Of a DNA stretch of 64,000 nt, positions 33,281 to 42,166 are shown piece after piece (within the stretch, counting starts at the first letter, position 1; every line of letters begins with the position of its first letter). The translations under genes and the position numbers were made by a program. Origin of the DNA: Jannaschia formosa (GTDB lineage Bacteria; Pseudomonadota; Alphaproteobacteria; Rhodobacterales; Rhodobacteraceae); assembly GCF_003340555.1 (NCBI RefSeq), contig NZ_QPLJ01000012.1, positions 1 to 64,000 of the forward strand, in the 5' to 3' direction. The notes beneath the pieces are model-generated. The model was given only the letters and a program-made list of their open reading frames with translations, was not told the DNA's origin and ran no database searches.

Positions 33281-35658
33281 TCCGGTCGGCGGCGCAGGCG
33301 CTCTGGTCGCATTGGCGGCGGCATCCGCTGCAACTCCTGACACTCGCGGTGGGGCTGGCGCTGGCGACCGGGCTCTGGACCGGGGTGCAGGCGATCAACG
33401 CGCAGGCGCGGCTCAGCTACGACCAGGCCGCCGCGACGCTGGGACAGGACCGGCTGCCCCGGCTGGAGGGCGATCTGACGCTGGCCGATTTCGCCGCGGC
33501 CCGGCGCGCGGGATGGGAGGTGTCGCCGGTCATCGAGGACCGGCTGCCGGGGACGGGCCTGACGCTCTACGGGATCGACCCCTTCACCCTGCCGCCCACG
33601 CCCGGCGGCGTCGCGCCCGACCTGTCGGACCCGGACCTCCTGCGGGCATTCCTCGCCGGAGAGGTCGTCTTCGCCGCCGCCGCCACCCTGCCCCGCCTGC
33701 CCGACGACCTGCCGCCGGGACGCCTGCTGGAGGGGCTGGCCCCGGGCCTCGTCATGGCCGACCTGACGGCGGCGCAGGCGATCCTCGGCACCGGCGCGCT
33801 GACCCGCCTGCTGGTCGCGGGCGGCCCCGCCGCGCCCGAGGCGCTGGCCGAGACGCTGGGCGCGACCCTCCTGCGGCCCGAGGGGGACGGCGACATCGCC
33901 CGCCTGACCGACAGCTTCCACCTGAACCTCACCGCCTTCGGCCTGCTGGCCTTCGTCGTCGGGCTCTTCATCGTCCACGCCACGATCGGGCTCGCCTTCG
34001 AGCAGCGCCGCACGCTGTTCCGCACGCTCCGCGCGCTGGGCCTGCCGCAGCGGACGCTGGGCTGGCTGCTGGCCGGGGAACTGGCCGTCTTCACCCTGAT
34101 CTCGGGCGCGCTGGGCGTGCTGCTGGGCTATGCCGTCGCCGCCGCCCTGCTGCCGGGCGTGGCCGCGACGCTGTCAGGGCTCTACGGCGCGGGGGTGCAG
34201 GGGTCGCTGACGTTGTCGCAGGTCTGGTGGCTGAGCGGCTTCGGCATGGCCGCTCTGGGCATGGCGGTGGCCGGGGGGACCAGCCTGCGCAACCTAGCCA
34301 CCCTGCCGATCCTCGCCCCCGCCATGCCTCGCGCCTGGGCGCGGGCGCAGCGGCGGACGGTGCGGCGGCAAGGCTGGGCGGGGCTGGCGCTTATCGCCGT
34401 CTCGGGGGCGATCGCGGCGCTGGGCGAGGGGCTGATCTCCGGCTTCGCGACGCTCGGCGCGCTGCTGCTGGGGGCGGCGCTTCTGCTGCCTCCGGTGCTG
34501 GTGGGGGTGCTGGACCTTGGGTCCGCGCTGGCGAAGGGGGCGGTCGCCCAGTGGCTCTGGGCCGACACGCGCCAGCAGGTGCCGGGGCTGAGCCTCGCGC
34601 TGATGGCGCTGCTGCTGGCTCTGGCGGCCAATATCGGCGTCGGCACCATGGTCGGCAGCTTTCGCGCCACCTTCGAGGGCTGGCTCGACCAGCGCCTCGC
34701 CTCGGAGCTTTACGTCACGGCGTCGGACGAGGCCCAGGCCGACGAGATCCGCGCCTTCCTCGCGCCCCGCGCGGATGCCATCCTGCCAATCGTCTCGGCC
34801 GAGGCCGAACTCGCCGGCACGCCAGGTGAGGTCTACGGCGTCGCCGACCACCCGACCTATCGCGACAACTGGCCCCTGCTGGAGGCGCAACCGGGCGTCT
34901 GGGACCGGCTGGCGGCGGGCGAGGGCGTCCTGGTCAACGAGCAGCTCGCCCGGCGCGAGTCGCTCTGGCCCGGAGCGACGCTCGACCTCGCCGAGACCGG
35001 GCCGCTGCCGGTGCTGGGGGTCTATTCGGATTACGGCAATCCCCGGGGTCAGGCGATCCTGGGCCTCGGCGCCTTCGACGCCGCCTACCCCGACGCGCCC
35101 CGCCTGCGCCTCGCCGTCCGCATCGATCCCGCCCGTGCCGACGCGCTGGCCGACGCCGTCGCCCGGCGCTTCGACCTGCCGCCGGACCGGGTGGTGCCGC
35201 AGGCCACGATCAAGGCCTACTCGCTGGATGTCTTCGAGCAGACCTTCGCGGTCACCGCGGCGCTGAACGTCCTGACGCTCGGGGTGGCGGGCTTCGCGCT
35301 CTGGGCCTCGCTGACGACGCTCGGGACGATGCGCCTGCCCCAGATCGCGCCGGTCTGGGCGCTGGGGCTGACGCGGGCGCATCTGGCGCTGGCCGATCTG
35401 GGGCGCGCGGTGGCGCTGGGCCTGCTGACGGCGCTGGTCGCGGTGCCGGTGGGGATCGCGCTGGCCTGGGTGCTGCTGGCGGTGGTCAACGTGCAGGCCT
35501 TCGGCTGGCGCCTGCCGCTGCTGCCCGACCCGGGCGGCTGGGCCGCACTGGGCGGCTGGACGCTGGTGGCGGCGGCGCTTGCGGCGGCGCTTCCGGCGCT
35601 GCGGCTCTGGCGGATGCCGCCCTCGGAGATGGTGAAGGTGTTCGCCCATGAGAGATGA
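33277..35658 (+). CDS. FtsX-family ABC permease (AttF/AttG-like)
   Basis: 793 aa. One N-terminal helix, a periplasmic domain (about 40-210), a first FtsX block of three helices (about 215-350), further helices and a second extracytoplasmic domain (about 400-640), and a final FtsX block (about 650-785). This is the duplicated-permease layout found in AttFG-like and lipoprotein-export-type systems. It is coupled to the ATPase upstream and overlaps the AttH-like gene downstream by 11 bp, so all three products are likely made together. Confidence 0.9.
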   Translation: MIRSAAQALWSHWRRHPLQLLTLAVGLALATGLWTGVQAINAQARLSYDQAAATLGQDRLPRLEGDLTLADFAAARRAGWEVSPVIEDRLPGTGLTLYGIDPFTLPPTPGGVAPDLSDPDLLRAFLAGEVVFAAAATLPRLPDDLPPGRLLEGLAPGLVMADLTAAQAILGTGALTRLLVAGGPAAPEALAETLGATLLRPEGDGDIARLTDSFHLNLTAFGLLAFVVGLFIVHATIGLAFEQRRTLFRTLRALGLPQRTLGWLLAGELAVFTLISGALGVLLGYAVAAALLPGVAATLSGLYGAGVQGSLTLSQVWWLSGFGMAALGMAVAGGTSLRNLATLPILAPAMPRAWARAQRRTVRRQGWAGLALIAVSGAIAALGEGLISGFATLGALLLGAALLLPPVLVGVLDLGSALAKGAVAQWLWADTRQQVPGLSLALMALLLALAANIGVGTMVGSFRATFEGWLDQRLASELYVTASDEAQADEIRAFLAPRADAILPIVSAEAELAGTPGEVYGVADHPTYRDNWPLLEAQPGVWDRLAAGEGVLVNEQLARRESLWPGATLDLAETGPLPVLGVYSDYGNPRGQAILGLGAFDAAYPDAPRLRLAVRIDPARADALADAVARRFDLPPDRVVPQATIKAYSLDVFEQTFAVTAALNVLTLGVAGFALWASLTTLGTMRLPQIAPVWALGLTRAHLALADLGRAVALGLLTALVAVPVGIALAWVLLAVVNVQAFGWRLPLLPDPGGWAALGGWTLVAAALAAALPALRLWRMPPSEMVKVFAHER

Positions 35659-36703
35659 TCGCACACCTCTCTGCGCCGCCCTCTGGCTTGCGCGTCTGAC
35701 TGCCCTGCTCCTGTTGCTGCTGCCACCCCACGCCGCCGCGCAGGGCTTCGCCGGGCTCGGTCAGGGCGGCGAGGGCTTCGCCCTGCCCGCCCCCGACCCC
35801 GTCTTCGACTTCCCGGCCGATCACGGCGCCCATCCCGACTATCGCATCGAATGGTGGTACCTGACGGCCTCGCTCAAGGACGCGGAGGGCACCCGCTACG
35901 GCATCCAGTGGACGCTCTTCCGCTCCGCCCTGTCGCCTGGGGGGCCGCAGGTCTGGATGGGGCATTTCGGCATCACCACACCCGACGCCCATTACAGCGG
36001 CGAGAAGCTGGCTCGCGGCGGCATCGGCCAGGCCGGCGTCGTGCCCGATCCCTTCGAGGCCTGGATCGACGACTGGGCGCTCGCCGGCCCCGATCTGGAC
36101 AGGCTCTCCCTGAGGGCGGCCACCGGCGAGGCGGGCTACGCCCTGGCCCTGACCGCCACCGGCCCGCTGGTCTTCCACGGAGCGGACGGGTTCAGCGTCA
36201 AGTCCGCCTCGGGCCAGGCCAGCTATTACTATTCGCAGCCCTTCTACGAGGTCGCGGGCAGGCTGACCCTGCCCTCCGGTCCGGTCGAGGTGACCGGGCG
36301 CGGCTGGCTCGACCGCGAATGGTCCTCCCAGCCGCTGGAGGGAGACCAGGAGGGCTGGGACTGGTTCTCGCTGCATCTGGAGGACGGGCACCGGCTGATG
36401 GCGTTCCAGCTGCGCGGCGGCACGCCCTACACCTACGCCTCCTGGATCGAGCCCGACGGCACGCTGACGCCCTATGCCGGCGACGCGCTCACGCTGGAGC
36501 CCCTGGCCACCAGCGAGGTCGCGGGCCGCGAGGTGCCGACGCGCTGGCGCCTGACGCTTCCAGCCCAGGACGTCGATCTCGAGGTCTCGGCGGTCAATCC
36601 CGGCAGCTGGCAGGCGACGCTGTTCCCCTACTGGGAGGGACCGGTGACCGCGACCGGCAGCCATGCCGCCACCGGCTATCTGGAGATGACCGGCTATGAG
36701 TGA
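35648..36703 (+). CDS. AttH/CrtC-like lipocalin-fold exported protein
   Basis: 351 aa with a signal peptide ending at AAAQ (about 31-32). The mature protein has the diagnostic YRIEWWYLTASL near the start and GRGWLDREWSSQPL in the second half, motifs of the AttH/carotenoid 1,2-hydratase-like double-lipocalin family. With an ATPase and an FtsX permease directly upstream this is the AttEFGH arrangement known from Agrobacterium. Probably a periplasmic component that binds a lipophilic cargo; cargo unknown. Overlaps the next gene by 8 bp. Confidence 0.88.
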   Translation: MRDDRTPLCAALWLARLTALLLLLLPPHAAAQGFAGLGQGGEGFALPAPDPVFDFPADHGAHPDYRIEWWYLTASLKDAEGTRYGIQWTLFRSALSPGGPQVWMGHFGITTPDAHYSGEKLARGGIGQAGVVPDPFEAWIDDWALAGPDLDRLSLRAATGEAGYALALTATGPLVFHGADGFSVKSASGQASYYYSQPFYEVAGRLTLPSGPVEVTGRGWLDREWSSQPLEGDQEGWDWFSLHLEDGHRLMAFQLRGGTPYTYASWIEPDGTLTPYAGDALTLEPLATSEVAGREVPTRWRLTLPAQDVDLEVSAVNPGSWQATLFPYWEGPVTATGSHAATGYLEMTGYE

Positions 36704-37244
36704 CCCCTGGCGGGACCTTCCGGCGCTGCACGCCCATCTCTGGGCGCGGCTCGCCCGGGGTGTCGGCGACGCGGGTGACCCGTTCCGGCTCACGGCGCTG
36801 GCGACCACCGGCACCGGTGGCGCCGAGGCGCGGATGGTCGCCCTGCGCCGTACCGAGGCCGCGACCGCGACGGTGGAGGTCCATTCCGACCTGCGCACCG
36901 CCAAGATCGACGCGCTCCGCCACGACCCGCGCGGCGCGCTCCTGTTCTGGGACGCGCGCACGCAGGAGCAGCTGCGCCTGTCGGTCCTGTTCGAGGTCCT
37001 CGCTGCGCCCGCCGACCGATGGGCCGCCGTGCCCGAGGCGGCGCGCGCGAACTACGGCACCGACCCCGCCCCCGGCGCCGGGATCGGCGATCCCGACAGG
37101 CTGACCCGCACCCCCGACCCCGCCCGCTTCGCCGCCCTGCCCGGCCGCGTCCTGCGGATGGACGCCGTCTCGCTGGCCCATGACCCGCATCGCCGGGCGG
37201 TCTTCGAGGGGCCCGACCTCACCGGACGGTGGGTCGCGCCCTAA
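36696..37244 (+). CDS. Pyridoxamine 5'-phosphate oxidase-like FMN-binding protein
   Basis: 182 aa split-barrel flavoprotein. ARMVALRRTEAATATVEVHSD followed by TAKIDALRHDPRGALLFWDAR are the FMN-binding core of PNPOx-like proteins. It is shorter than true PdxH and lacks the typical C-terminal substrate motif, so it should not be called PdxH. Translationally coupled to the AttH-like gene by an 8-bp overlap, though a functional link is not obvious. Confidence 0.85.
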   Translation: MSDPWRDLPALHAHLWARLARGVGDAGDPFRLTALATTGTGGAEARMVALRRTEAATATVEVHSDLRTAKIDALRHDPRGALLFWDARTQEQLRLSVLFEVLAAPADRWAAVPEAARANYGTDPAPGAGIGDPDRLTRTPDPARFAALPGRVLRMDAVSLAHDPHRRAVFEGPDLTGRWVAP

Positions 37245-37279
37245 CGGTTTCTTCACGTCTCGCGCGCTATGGCCTGGGC

Positions 37280-38062
37280 ATGAGCGAGGACAACAAGCGA
37301 CCGATCATAATCAAGCGGCCCAAGGTCGTGTCCGGCGGCGGCCATCACGGCGGCGCCTGGAAGGTGGCCTATGCGGATTTCGTCACCGCGATGATGGCCT
37401 TCTTCATGCTGATGTGGCTGCTCAACGCGACCACCGAGAAGCAGCGCAAGGGCCTCGCCGACTACTTCACTCCGACCGTCGCGCTCACCCGGTCCTCGGG
37501 CGGGGGCGACGGGGCGCTGGGCGGCAGGTCGGTCAGCTCAGACGCGACGCTGGTGCGGATCGGGAACGGCGGGATCACCACCTCCGAGATGCATGGCACC
37601 TCCGAGGAGGAGGGCAGGATGGAGGCGATCGAGGCCGCGCTGGTCGGCAAGGGCGGCGACAGCCTGCTCGACCGGGAGGAGCTGCGCCATGTCGCGGTCC
37701 GGTTGACCGACGAGGGGCTGGTGATCGAACTCTTCGACCTGCCGGGCAGCCCGCTCTTCGACAAGACGGCACCGACGGCGGTGCTGAGGGCGCTCCTGTC
37801 GGACATCGCCCCCCTCCTCCTGTCGGAGCCGAACGAGCTGGCCCTGTCGGCCTTCACCGCCGGGGAGCCGATCGTGACCCGCGAGAAGCGCGCCTGGGAC
37901 AGCTCGACTGAGAAGGCACTGGCGCTGCGCGCGGCGCTGGAGGAACTGGGGCTCGCCGATGCACGCGTGGTCCGTCTGACCGGCCACGCCGACCGCCGCC
38001 CGGTGGTCGCCAACCCCTTGGCCGCGCGCAACAACCGGGTCGAGATCGTCCTGCTCCGATAG
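37280..38062 (+). CDS. motB: Flagellar motor protein MotB (stator subunit)
   Basis: 260 aa. The N-terminus is cytoplasmic and basic, followed by WKVAYADFVTAMMAFFMLMW, the single helix with the proton-conducting Asp of MotB. The C-terminal OmpA-like peptidoglycan-binding domain ends with LTGHADRRPVVANPLAARNN. MotB with MotA forms the stator; motA is not adjacent. Lies directly upstream of flgE, separated by 356 bp. The ATG at 37280 is chosen because the preceding residues have no MotB-like sequence. Confidence 0.92.
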   Translation: MSEDNKRPIIIKRPKVVSGGGHHGGAWKVAYADFVTAMMAFFMLMWLLNATTEKQRKGLADYFTPTVALTRSSGGGDGALGGRSVSSDATLVRIGNGGITTSEMHGTSEEEGRMEAIEAALVGKGGDSLLDREELRHVAVRLTDEGLVIELFDLPGSPLFDKTAPTAVLRALLSDIAPLLLSEPNELALSAFTAGEPIVTREKRAWDSSTEKALALRAALEELGLADARVVRLTGHADRRPVVANPLAARNNRVEIVLLR

Positions 38063-38418
38063 CGGGGGCGGCTTGGTCGCGACGGGCGCCTTGGCGCGCA
38101 GATGCCCCTGGGGACGCTCCCGCGCCCGCGACTGCGCGATGGGGGACAAGACGGCTCGCGGCCTGCGCCCTGCCGTATCCTCCGTCCGACGATTGCAGGA
38201 CGCCACGATGCGCCCGGAGGCCCGAGAGGGCGGCGGCCGCCAGGAAGCTGGCGGATCGACCCTCGCGTCCGGCACCGGGGCAGCGCCCCGCACCGCGAGG
38301 GCTTCGTTAACCGTGCCTCAGAAACATCACGGGAATTAACGCTCGATCAAGAACCGGCGCCTAAGCTCGGTGCGACTCGGGGGAAGCCCCGGATGCAACA
38401 GCGGCGAAAGGGCCTCGA
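38063..38418 (+). promoter_or_regulatory. 356-bp region upstream of flgE
   Basis: No gene. Two TTAA(C) half-sites, 38307-38312 (TTAACC) and 38336-38340, lie 80-110 bp before flgE. Flagellar genes in this group are often under CtrA control (TTAA-N7-TTAA), but the spacing here is 25 bp rather than 7, so this is only suggestive. I found no clear sigma-54 or FliA box. Confidence 0.3.
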
Positions 38419-39729
38419 ATGACGATCTCCTCCTCCCTGAACGCGGGTGTGACCGGTCTCAGCGTGAACGCGAGCAAGCTGGCCACGATCTCCGACAACA
38501 TCGCGAACTCCGCCACCTTCGGCTACAAGCGCGCGACCGCGGATTTCCAGTCCCTCGTGATGGAGCAGACGCGGGGCAGCTATTCCGCCGGCGGCGTGCG
38601 CGTCACCACCGGCCGTGCCGTCGACGAGCGCAGCACGCTCGTCACGACCACCAACGCGACCGACCTCGCGATCGGCGGACGCGGCATGCTGCCCGTCACC
38701 CCGATGAGCGCGCTCAACCAGGCGAACGGCACCCTGCCGCTGCAGATGACGACCACCGGGTCCTTCCGCCCCGACGAGAACGGCGTCCTGCGCAGCGATT
38801 CGGGTCTCGCGCTCATGGGCTGGCCGGCCAATCGCGACGGCACGATCCCCGCCTTCCCCCGCGACACGGCCGTCGGGCTGCAGCCCGTCCGCATCGACAG
38901 CGCCAAGCTCGAGGGCGACGCAACAACCGCCATCTCGCTGGGCGTCAACATCCCCGCCATCGACACGCTTCCCGGGGCCACCGGCACCCCACGCTCCCTG
39001 TCGGTGGAGTATTTCGGCAATCTCGGCCAGTCGCAGAACCTGGACGTGACCTTCACCCCGACGCTGCCCGCCCTGCCGACCGACCCCGCCACCAACACCT
39101 GGACGATGGAGATCCGCGACGACGCCCAGGGCGGCGCCCTGATCGGCGCCTTCACGGTCGAGTTCGACGACAGCCGCGCGGCGGGCGGCATGATCGCCGC
39201 CGTCACCGATCTCGGCACCGGCACCTACGACGCGACGACCGGCGAGGTCACCGTCGCCGCACAGAGCGGGGACATCCTGATCGATATCGGCATGCCGCTC
39301 GAGGAAGGGCCGCTGACACAGCTCTCCGACACGTTCGCCCCGCTGGCCGTGACCAAGGACGGCTCGCCCGTCGGCATCCTCGCGGGGCTCGAGGTCGACC
39401 AGAACGGCAATCTCAGCGCGATCTACGACACCGGCTATACCAAGCGGCTCTACCAGATCCCGGTCGTGGACGTGCGCAACCTGAACGGACTCGAGGCGCT
39501 CTCGAACCAGACCTATCAGGTCTCCCCGGACAGCGGCGACTTCTATCTCTGGGATGCGGGCGCAGGCCCCGTCGGCGACATGGTCGCCTTCTCGCGGGAA
39601 GAGAGCGCCGTCGATGTCGCCTCCGAACTCACGCAGCTGATCCAGACGCAACGCGCCTACAACTCGAACGCGAAGATCATCCAGACCGTCGACGAGATGT
39701 TGCAGGAGACGACCAACATCAAGCGCTGA
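38419..39729 (+). CDS. flgE: Flagellar hook protein FlgE
   Basis: 436 aa, polymerises to form the hook. N-terminal rod-domain motif TGLSVNASKLATISDNIANS and C-terminal LIQTQRAYNSNAKIIQTVD flank a variable middle, the standard axial-protein layout. First gene of a flgE-flgK-flgL-flgI run; flgK follows after 27 bp. Exported by the flagellar type III system, so there is no signal peptide. Confidence 0.95.
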   Translation: MTISSSLNAGVTGLSVNASKLATISDNIANSATFGYKRATADFQSLVMEQTRGSYSAGGVRVTTGRAVDERSTLVTTTNATDLAIGGRGMLPVTPMSALNQANGTLPLQMTTTGSFRPDENGVLRSDSGLALMGWPANRDGTIPAFPRDTAVGLQPVRIDSAKLEGDATTAISLGVNIPAIDTLPGATGTPRSLSVEYFGNLGQSQNLDVTFTPTLPALPTDPATNTWTMEIRDDAQGGALIGAFTVEFDDSRAAGGMIAAVTDLGTGTYDATTGEVTVAAQSGDILIDIGMPLEEGPLTQLSDTFAPLAVTKDGSPVGILAGLEVDQNGNLSAIYDTGYTKRLYQIPVVDVRNLNGLEALSNQTYQVSPDSGDFYLWDAGAGPVGDMVAFSREESAVDVASELTQLIQTQRAYNSNAKIIQTVDEMLQETTNIKR

Positions 39730-39756
39730 CGCCAGCCCCGACGATAGGAGGCCAGC

Positions 39757-41178
39757 ATGAGCCTGACCGCATCCCTCAACAAGGCCATGATCGGCCTCAC
39801 CCTCCAGAGCCGCCGGGCGGAGGTCCTGTCGTCGAATGTCGCGTCTGCCGACACGCCCGGCTATGCGCGCCGCTCGGTCGTCTCGGACGGGTCCGTCCGG
39901 GGCACCGCGACCGTGCGCGAGGTCGATCCGGCCCTGCAGCAGCTGCGCCGCGATGCGAGCGCGGACACGGCCGGTGCCTCGGTCGCCCAAGGCTTCGCCG
40001 CCCGGCTCGACCAGGTCATCGGCGACCCCGACCGGCCCGGCAGCCTGCAGGCGCTGCTCGCCCGGTTCGATGCCGCGCTCACGGTCGCGGCGGCGGATCC
40101 GGCGGCGCCGAATGGTCTGATCGCCGCGTCGAACGCAGCGGCGGATCTCGTCGACGCCGTCACCGGCCTGGCCGACACGGTCACCCGGGCCCGCCAGACC
40201 GCAGAAGGGCAACTCGCCGACGCGGTTGCGCAGCTCAACGGCGACCTCAAGCAGGTCGCGGACCTGAACGCCTGGATCCGGCGGCTCGAGGTGCTGGGTG
40301 GGGATGCCAGTTCCCTCCGCGACCGGCGCGGCGTGCTGGTCGACCGCGTCGCCGAAGCGGTCCCGCTGCGGCAACTGCCGCGGTCGGACGGGTCGGTCGC
40401 GCTGGTCTCGAAGGGGGGCGTCATCCTGCTCGACGGCTCGCCCGCCGAGGTGGAATTCGACGCCCGCCCCTTCGTCGCGCCCGACTTCGCCTATCCCGGC
40501 GACCTGTCCGGCCTGTCGGTCAAGGGGCGCCCGGTCGGCACGAGCCAGCCCGGGGACGGGCTGGCGGGCGGCTCGCTCGGCGCGCTCTTCACCCTGCGAG
40601 ACGAGGCAGCGCCGCGGGCGATGGCCCGGCTCGACGCCTTCGCGCAGGAGCTTGCGGGCCGCTTCCAGGATCCGGCCGCCGACCCCAGCCTCGGCGCGGG
40701 CGAAGCGGGGCTCTTCAGCGATGCCGGGGCGCGGGTGGCCGTCGCGCCGCTGGCCGGGCTCGCCGGCCGGCTGGAGCTCAATGGCCTGCTCGCCGCCGAC
40801 GGGCCGGACCGCCTGCGCGCAGGCTTCGGCACCGGCCCGCAGGAGCCGGCGACCTCCAACGCGCAGCTGCTGCGCTTCTCGGACGCGCTCTCGGCCCGAA
40901 CGACGCCCTTCTCCGCTGTCCTCGGAACCGCGCCGACGGATCTGAGCGGCCTGGGCGGGCGGCTGCGCTCCGCGATCTCCTCCGAGCGCGTCCAGGCCGA
41001 CGACGCCGTCGAGACCTCGCGGATTTCGTCGGAGCGCCTGATCGCGCTGCGGGACGGCGCCGCCGTCGATATCGACACCGAGATGCAGCGCCTGCTGCAG
41101 GTGGAACAGGCCTACGCCGCGAATGCGCGACTGATCCAGGCGGTCGGTCAGATGATGGATCGAATTACGGAGATTTGA
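39757..41178 (+). CDS. flgK: Flagellar hook-associated protein 1 FlgK
   Basis: 473 aa. N-terminal MSLTASLNKAMIGLTLQSRR with SSNVASADTPGYARR, and C-terminal LQVEQAYAANARLIQAVGQM, are the axial-protein termini. The central region (about 130-330) is specific to FlgK. It makes the junction between hook and filament together with FlgL, encoded 1 bp downstream. Ribosome-binding site AGGAGG precedes the ATG. Confidence 0.94.
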   Translation: MSLTASLNKAMIGLTLQSRRAEVLSSNVASADTPGYARRSVVSDGSVRGTATVREVDPALQQLRRDASADTAGASVAQGFAARLDQVIGDPDRPGSLQALLARFDAALTVAAADPAAPNGLIAASNAAADLVDAVTGLADTVTRARQTAEGQLADAVAQLNGDLKQVADLNAWIRRLEVLGGDASSLRDRRGVLVDRVAEAVPLRQLPRSDGSVALVSKGGVILLDGSPAEVEFDARPFVAPDFAYPGDLSGLSVKGRPVGTSQPGDGLAGGSLGALFTLRDEAAPRAMARLDAFAQELAGRFQDPAADPSLGAGEAGLFSDAGARVAVAPLAGLAGRLELNGLLAADGPDRLRAGFGTGPQEPATSNAQLLRFSDALSARTTPFSAVLGTAPTDLSGLGGRLRSAISSERVQADDAVETSRISSERLIALRDGAAVDIDTEMQRLLQVEQAYAANARLIQAVGQMMDRITEI

Positions 41179-41179
41179 G

Positions 41180-42166
41180 ATGCGACCTGAAATCGGCCTC
41201 GCCCGCCCGCTCTACGGCCCGCGCGACATCACCCAGGAGACGCGCGCCCGCGTCGACATCCTCTCGCAGGAGGTCGCGTCGGGGCGCAGCTCCGATCTCG
41301 GCCGCGCGCTCAGCAGCGACTTCTCTGAGCTGTCGCGCCTGACCAACGCCCTGACCGTGCTCGACGGCACCGCGCACAGCCTGGCCCGCGCCGGAACCTG
41401 GGGCGAGGGGCTGCAGCGGGCCCTGGAAGGGATCTCCGGCGGGATGGACCTGCTCACCGAGGGGCTGGCCGCCGGCCTTGCCTCGGCGGACAGCCCGGGC
41501 TTCGCGCCCGACGTCGCCGAGGGCAGCCTTCGGGACATGGCCGCCCGGCTGAACCAGACCGTCTCGGACAGGGCGCTCTTCGGCAATGGCAGCGCCGCGG
41601 GGCCGCTGCAGGATGTCGACGGCCTGCTGGCCGACATCCGGGCCCTTGCTTCGGGCGCGGCCGACTACGCGACCTATGCGGCCGATATAGATGCCTATTT
41701 TGCCCCCGGCGGCGCCTACGAGACGACGCGCCTGACCCTCGGCGCCACCGATCCCGTCCGCTTTCCCGCCGGCGACGGCCGCAGCGTCGGCTTCCCCGTC
41801 GACGCCACCGATCCCGTGCTGGTCCAGGCCGTGGCACAGGTCGCGTTGGTCGCCGGTCTGTCTGACGCCGCTTTCACTTTGACGCCCGCCTCGGCGGCGA
41901 CGCAGGACATGCAGAGCAGGCTGGCCTCCGCCCGGGGCGACCTGCCGGGCCTGCACGGGCGCGTCGGCGCGGTCGAGCAGCGCGTCGGCGACCTGATCTC
42001 CGCCACCGACGACCGCCGCGCCCGGACCGAGATGGACCTGGGCGAGATGATCGGGATCGACGGGTTCGAGGCGGCCTCGGCGCTGCAGAACGAGTTCGCG
42101 CGCCTCGAATCCCTCTACGCGATCACCGCAAGGCGAGCCCGGTTGCGCCTGACGGATTACCTGTGA
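41180..42166 (+). CDS. flgL: Flagellar hook-filament junction protein FlgL
   Basis: 328 aa, with a flagellin-like N-terminus (DITQETRARVDILSQEVASGR and LTNALTVLDGTAHSLARA) and C-terminus (ALQNEFARLESLYAITARRAR). Position directly after flgK and the absence of a long flagellin variable domain make FlgL the best call, although the sequence is divergent from enterobacterial FlgL. The stop overlaps the GTG of flgI. Confidence 0.88.
   Translation: MRPEIGLARPLYGPRDITQETRARVDILSQEVASGRSSDLGRALSSDFSELSRLTNALTVLDGTAHSLARAGTWGEGLQRALEGISGGMDLLTEGLAAGLASADSPGFAPDVAEGSLRDMAARLNQTVSDRALFGNGSAAGPLQDVDGLLADIRALASGAADYATYAADIDAYFAPGGAYETTRLTLGATDPVRFPAGDGRSVGFPVDATDPVLVQAVAQVALVAGLSDAAFTLTPASAATQDMQSRLASARGDLPGLHGRVGAVEQRVGDLISATDDRRARTEMDLGEMIGIDGFEAASALQNEFARLESLYAITARRARLRLTDYL

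Noticed and set aside
36696-37244. Calling the FMN-binding protein PdxH
   Set aside because: Too short and missing the C-terminal substrate-binding motif of true pyridoxamine phosphate oxidase.
38307-38340. CtrA site upstream of flgE
   Set aside because: Half-sites are 25 bp apart instead of 7; kept only as a remark in the intergenic entry.
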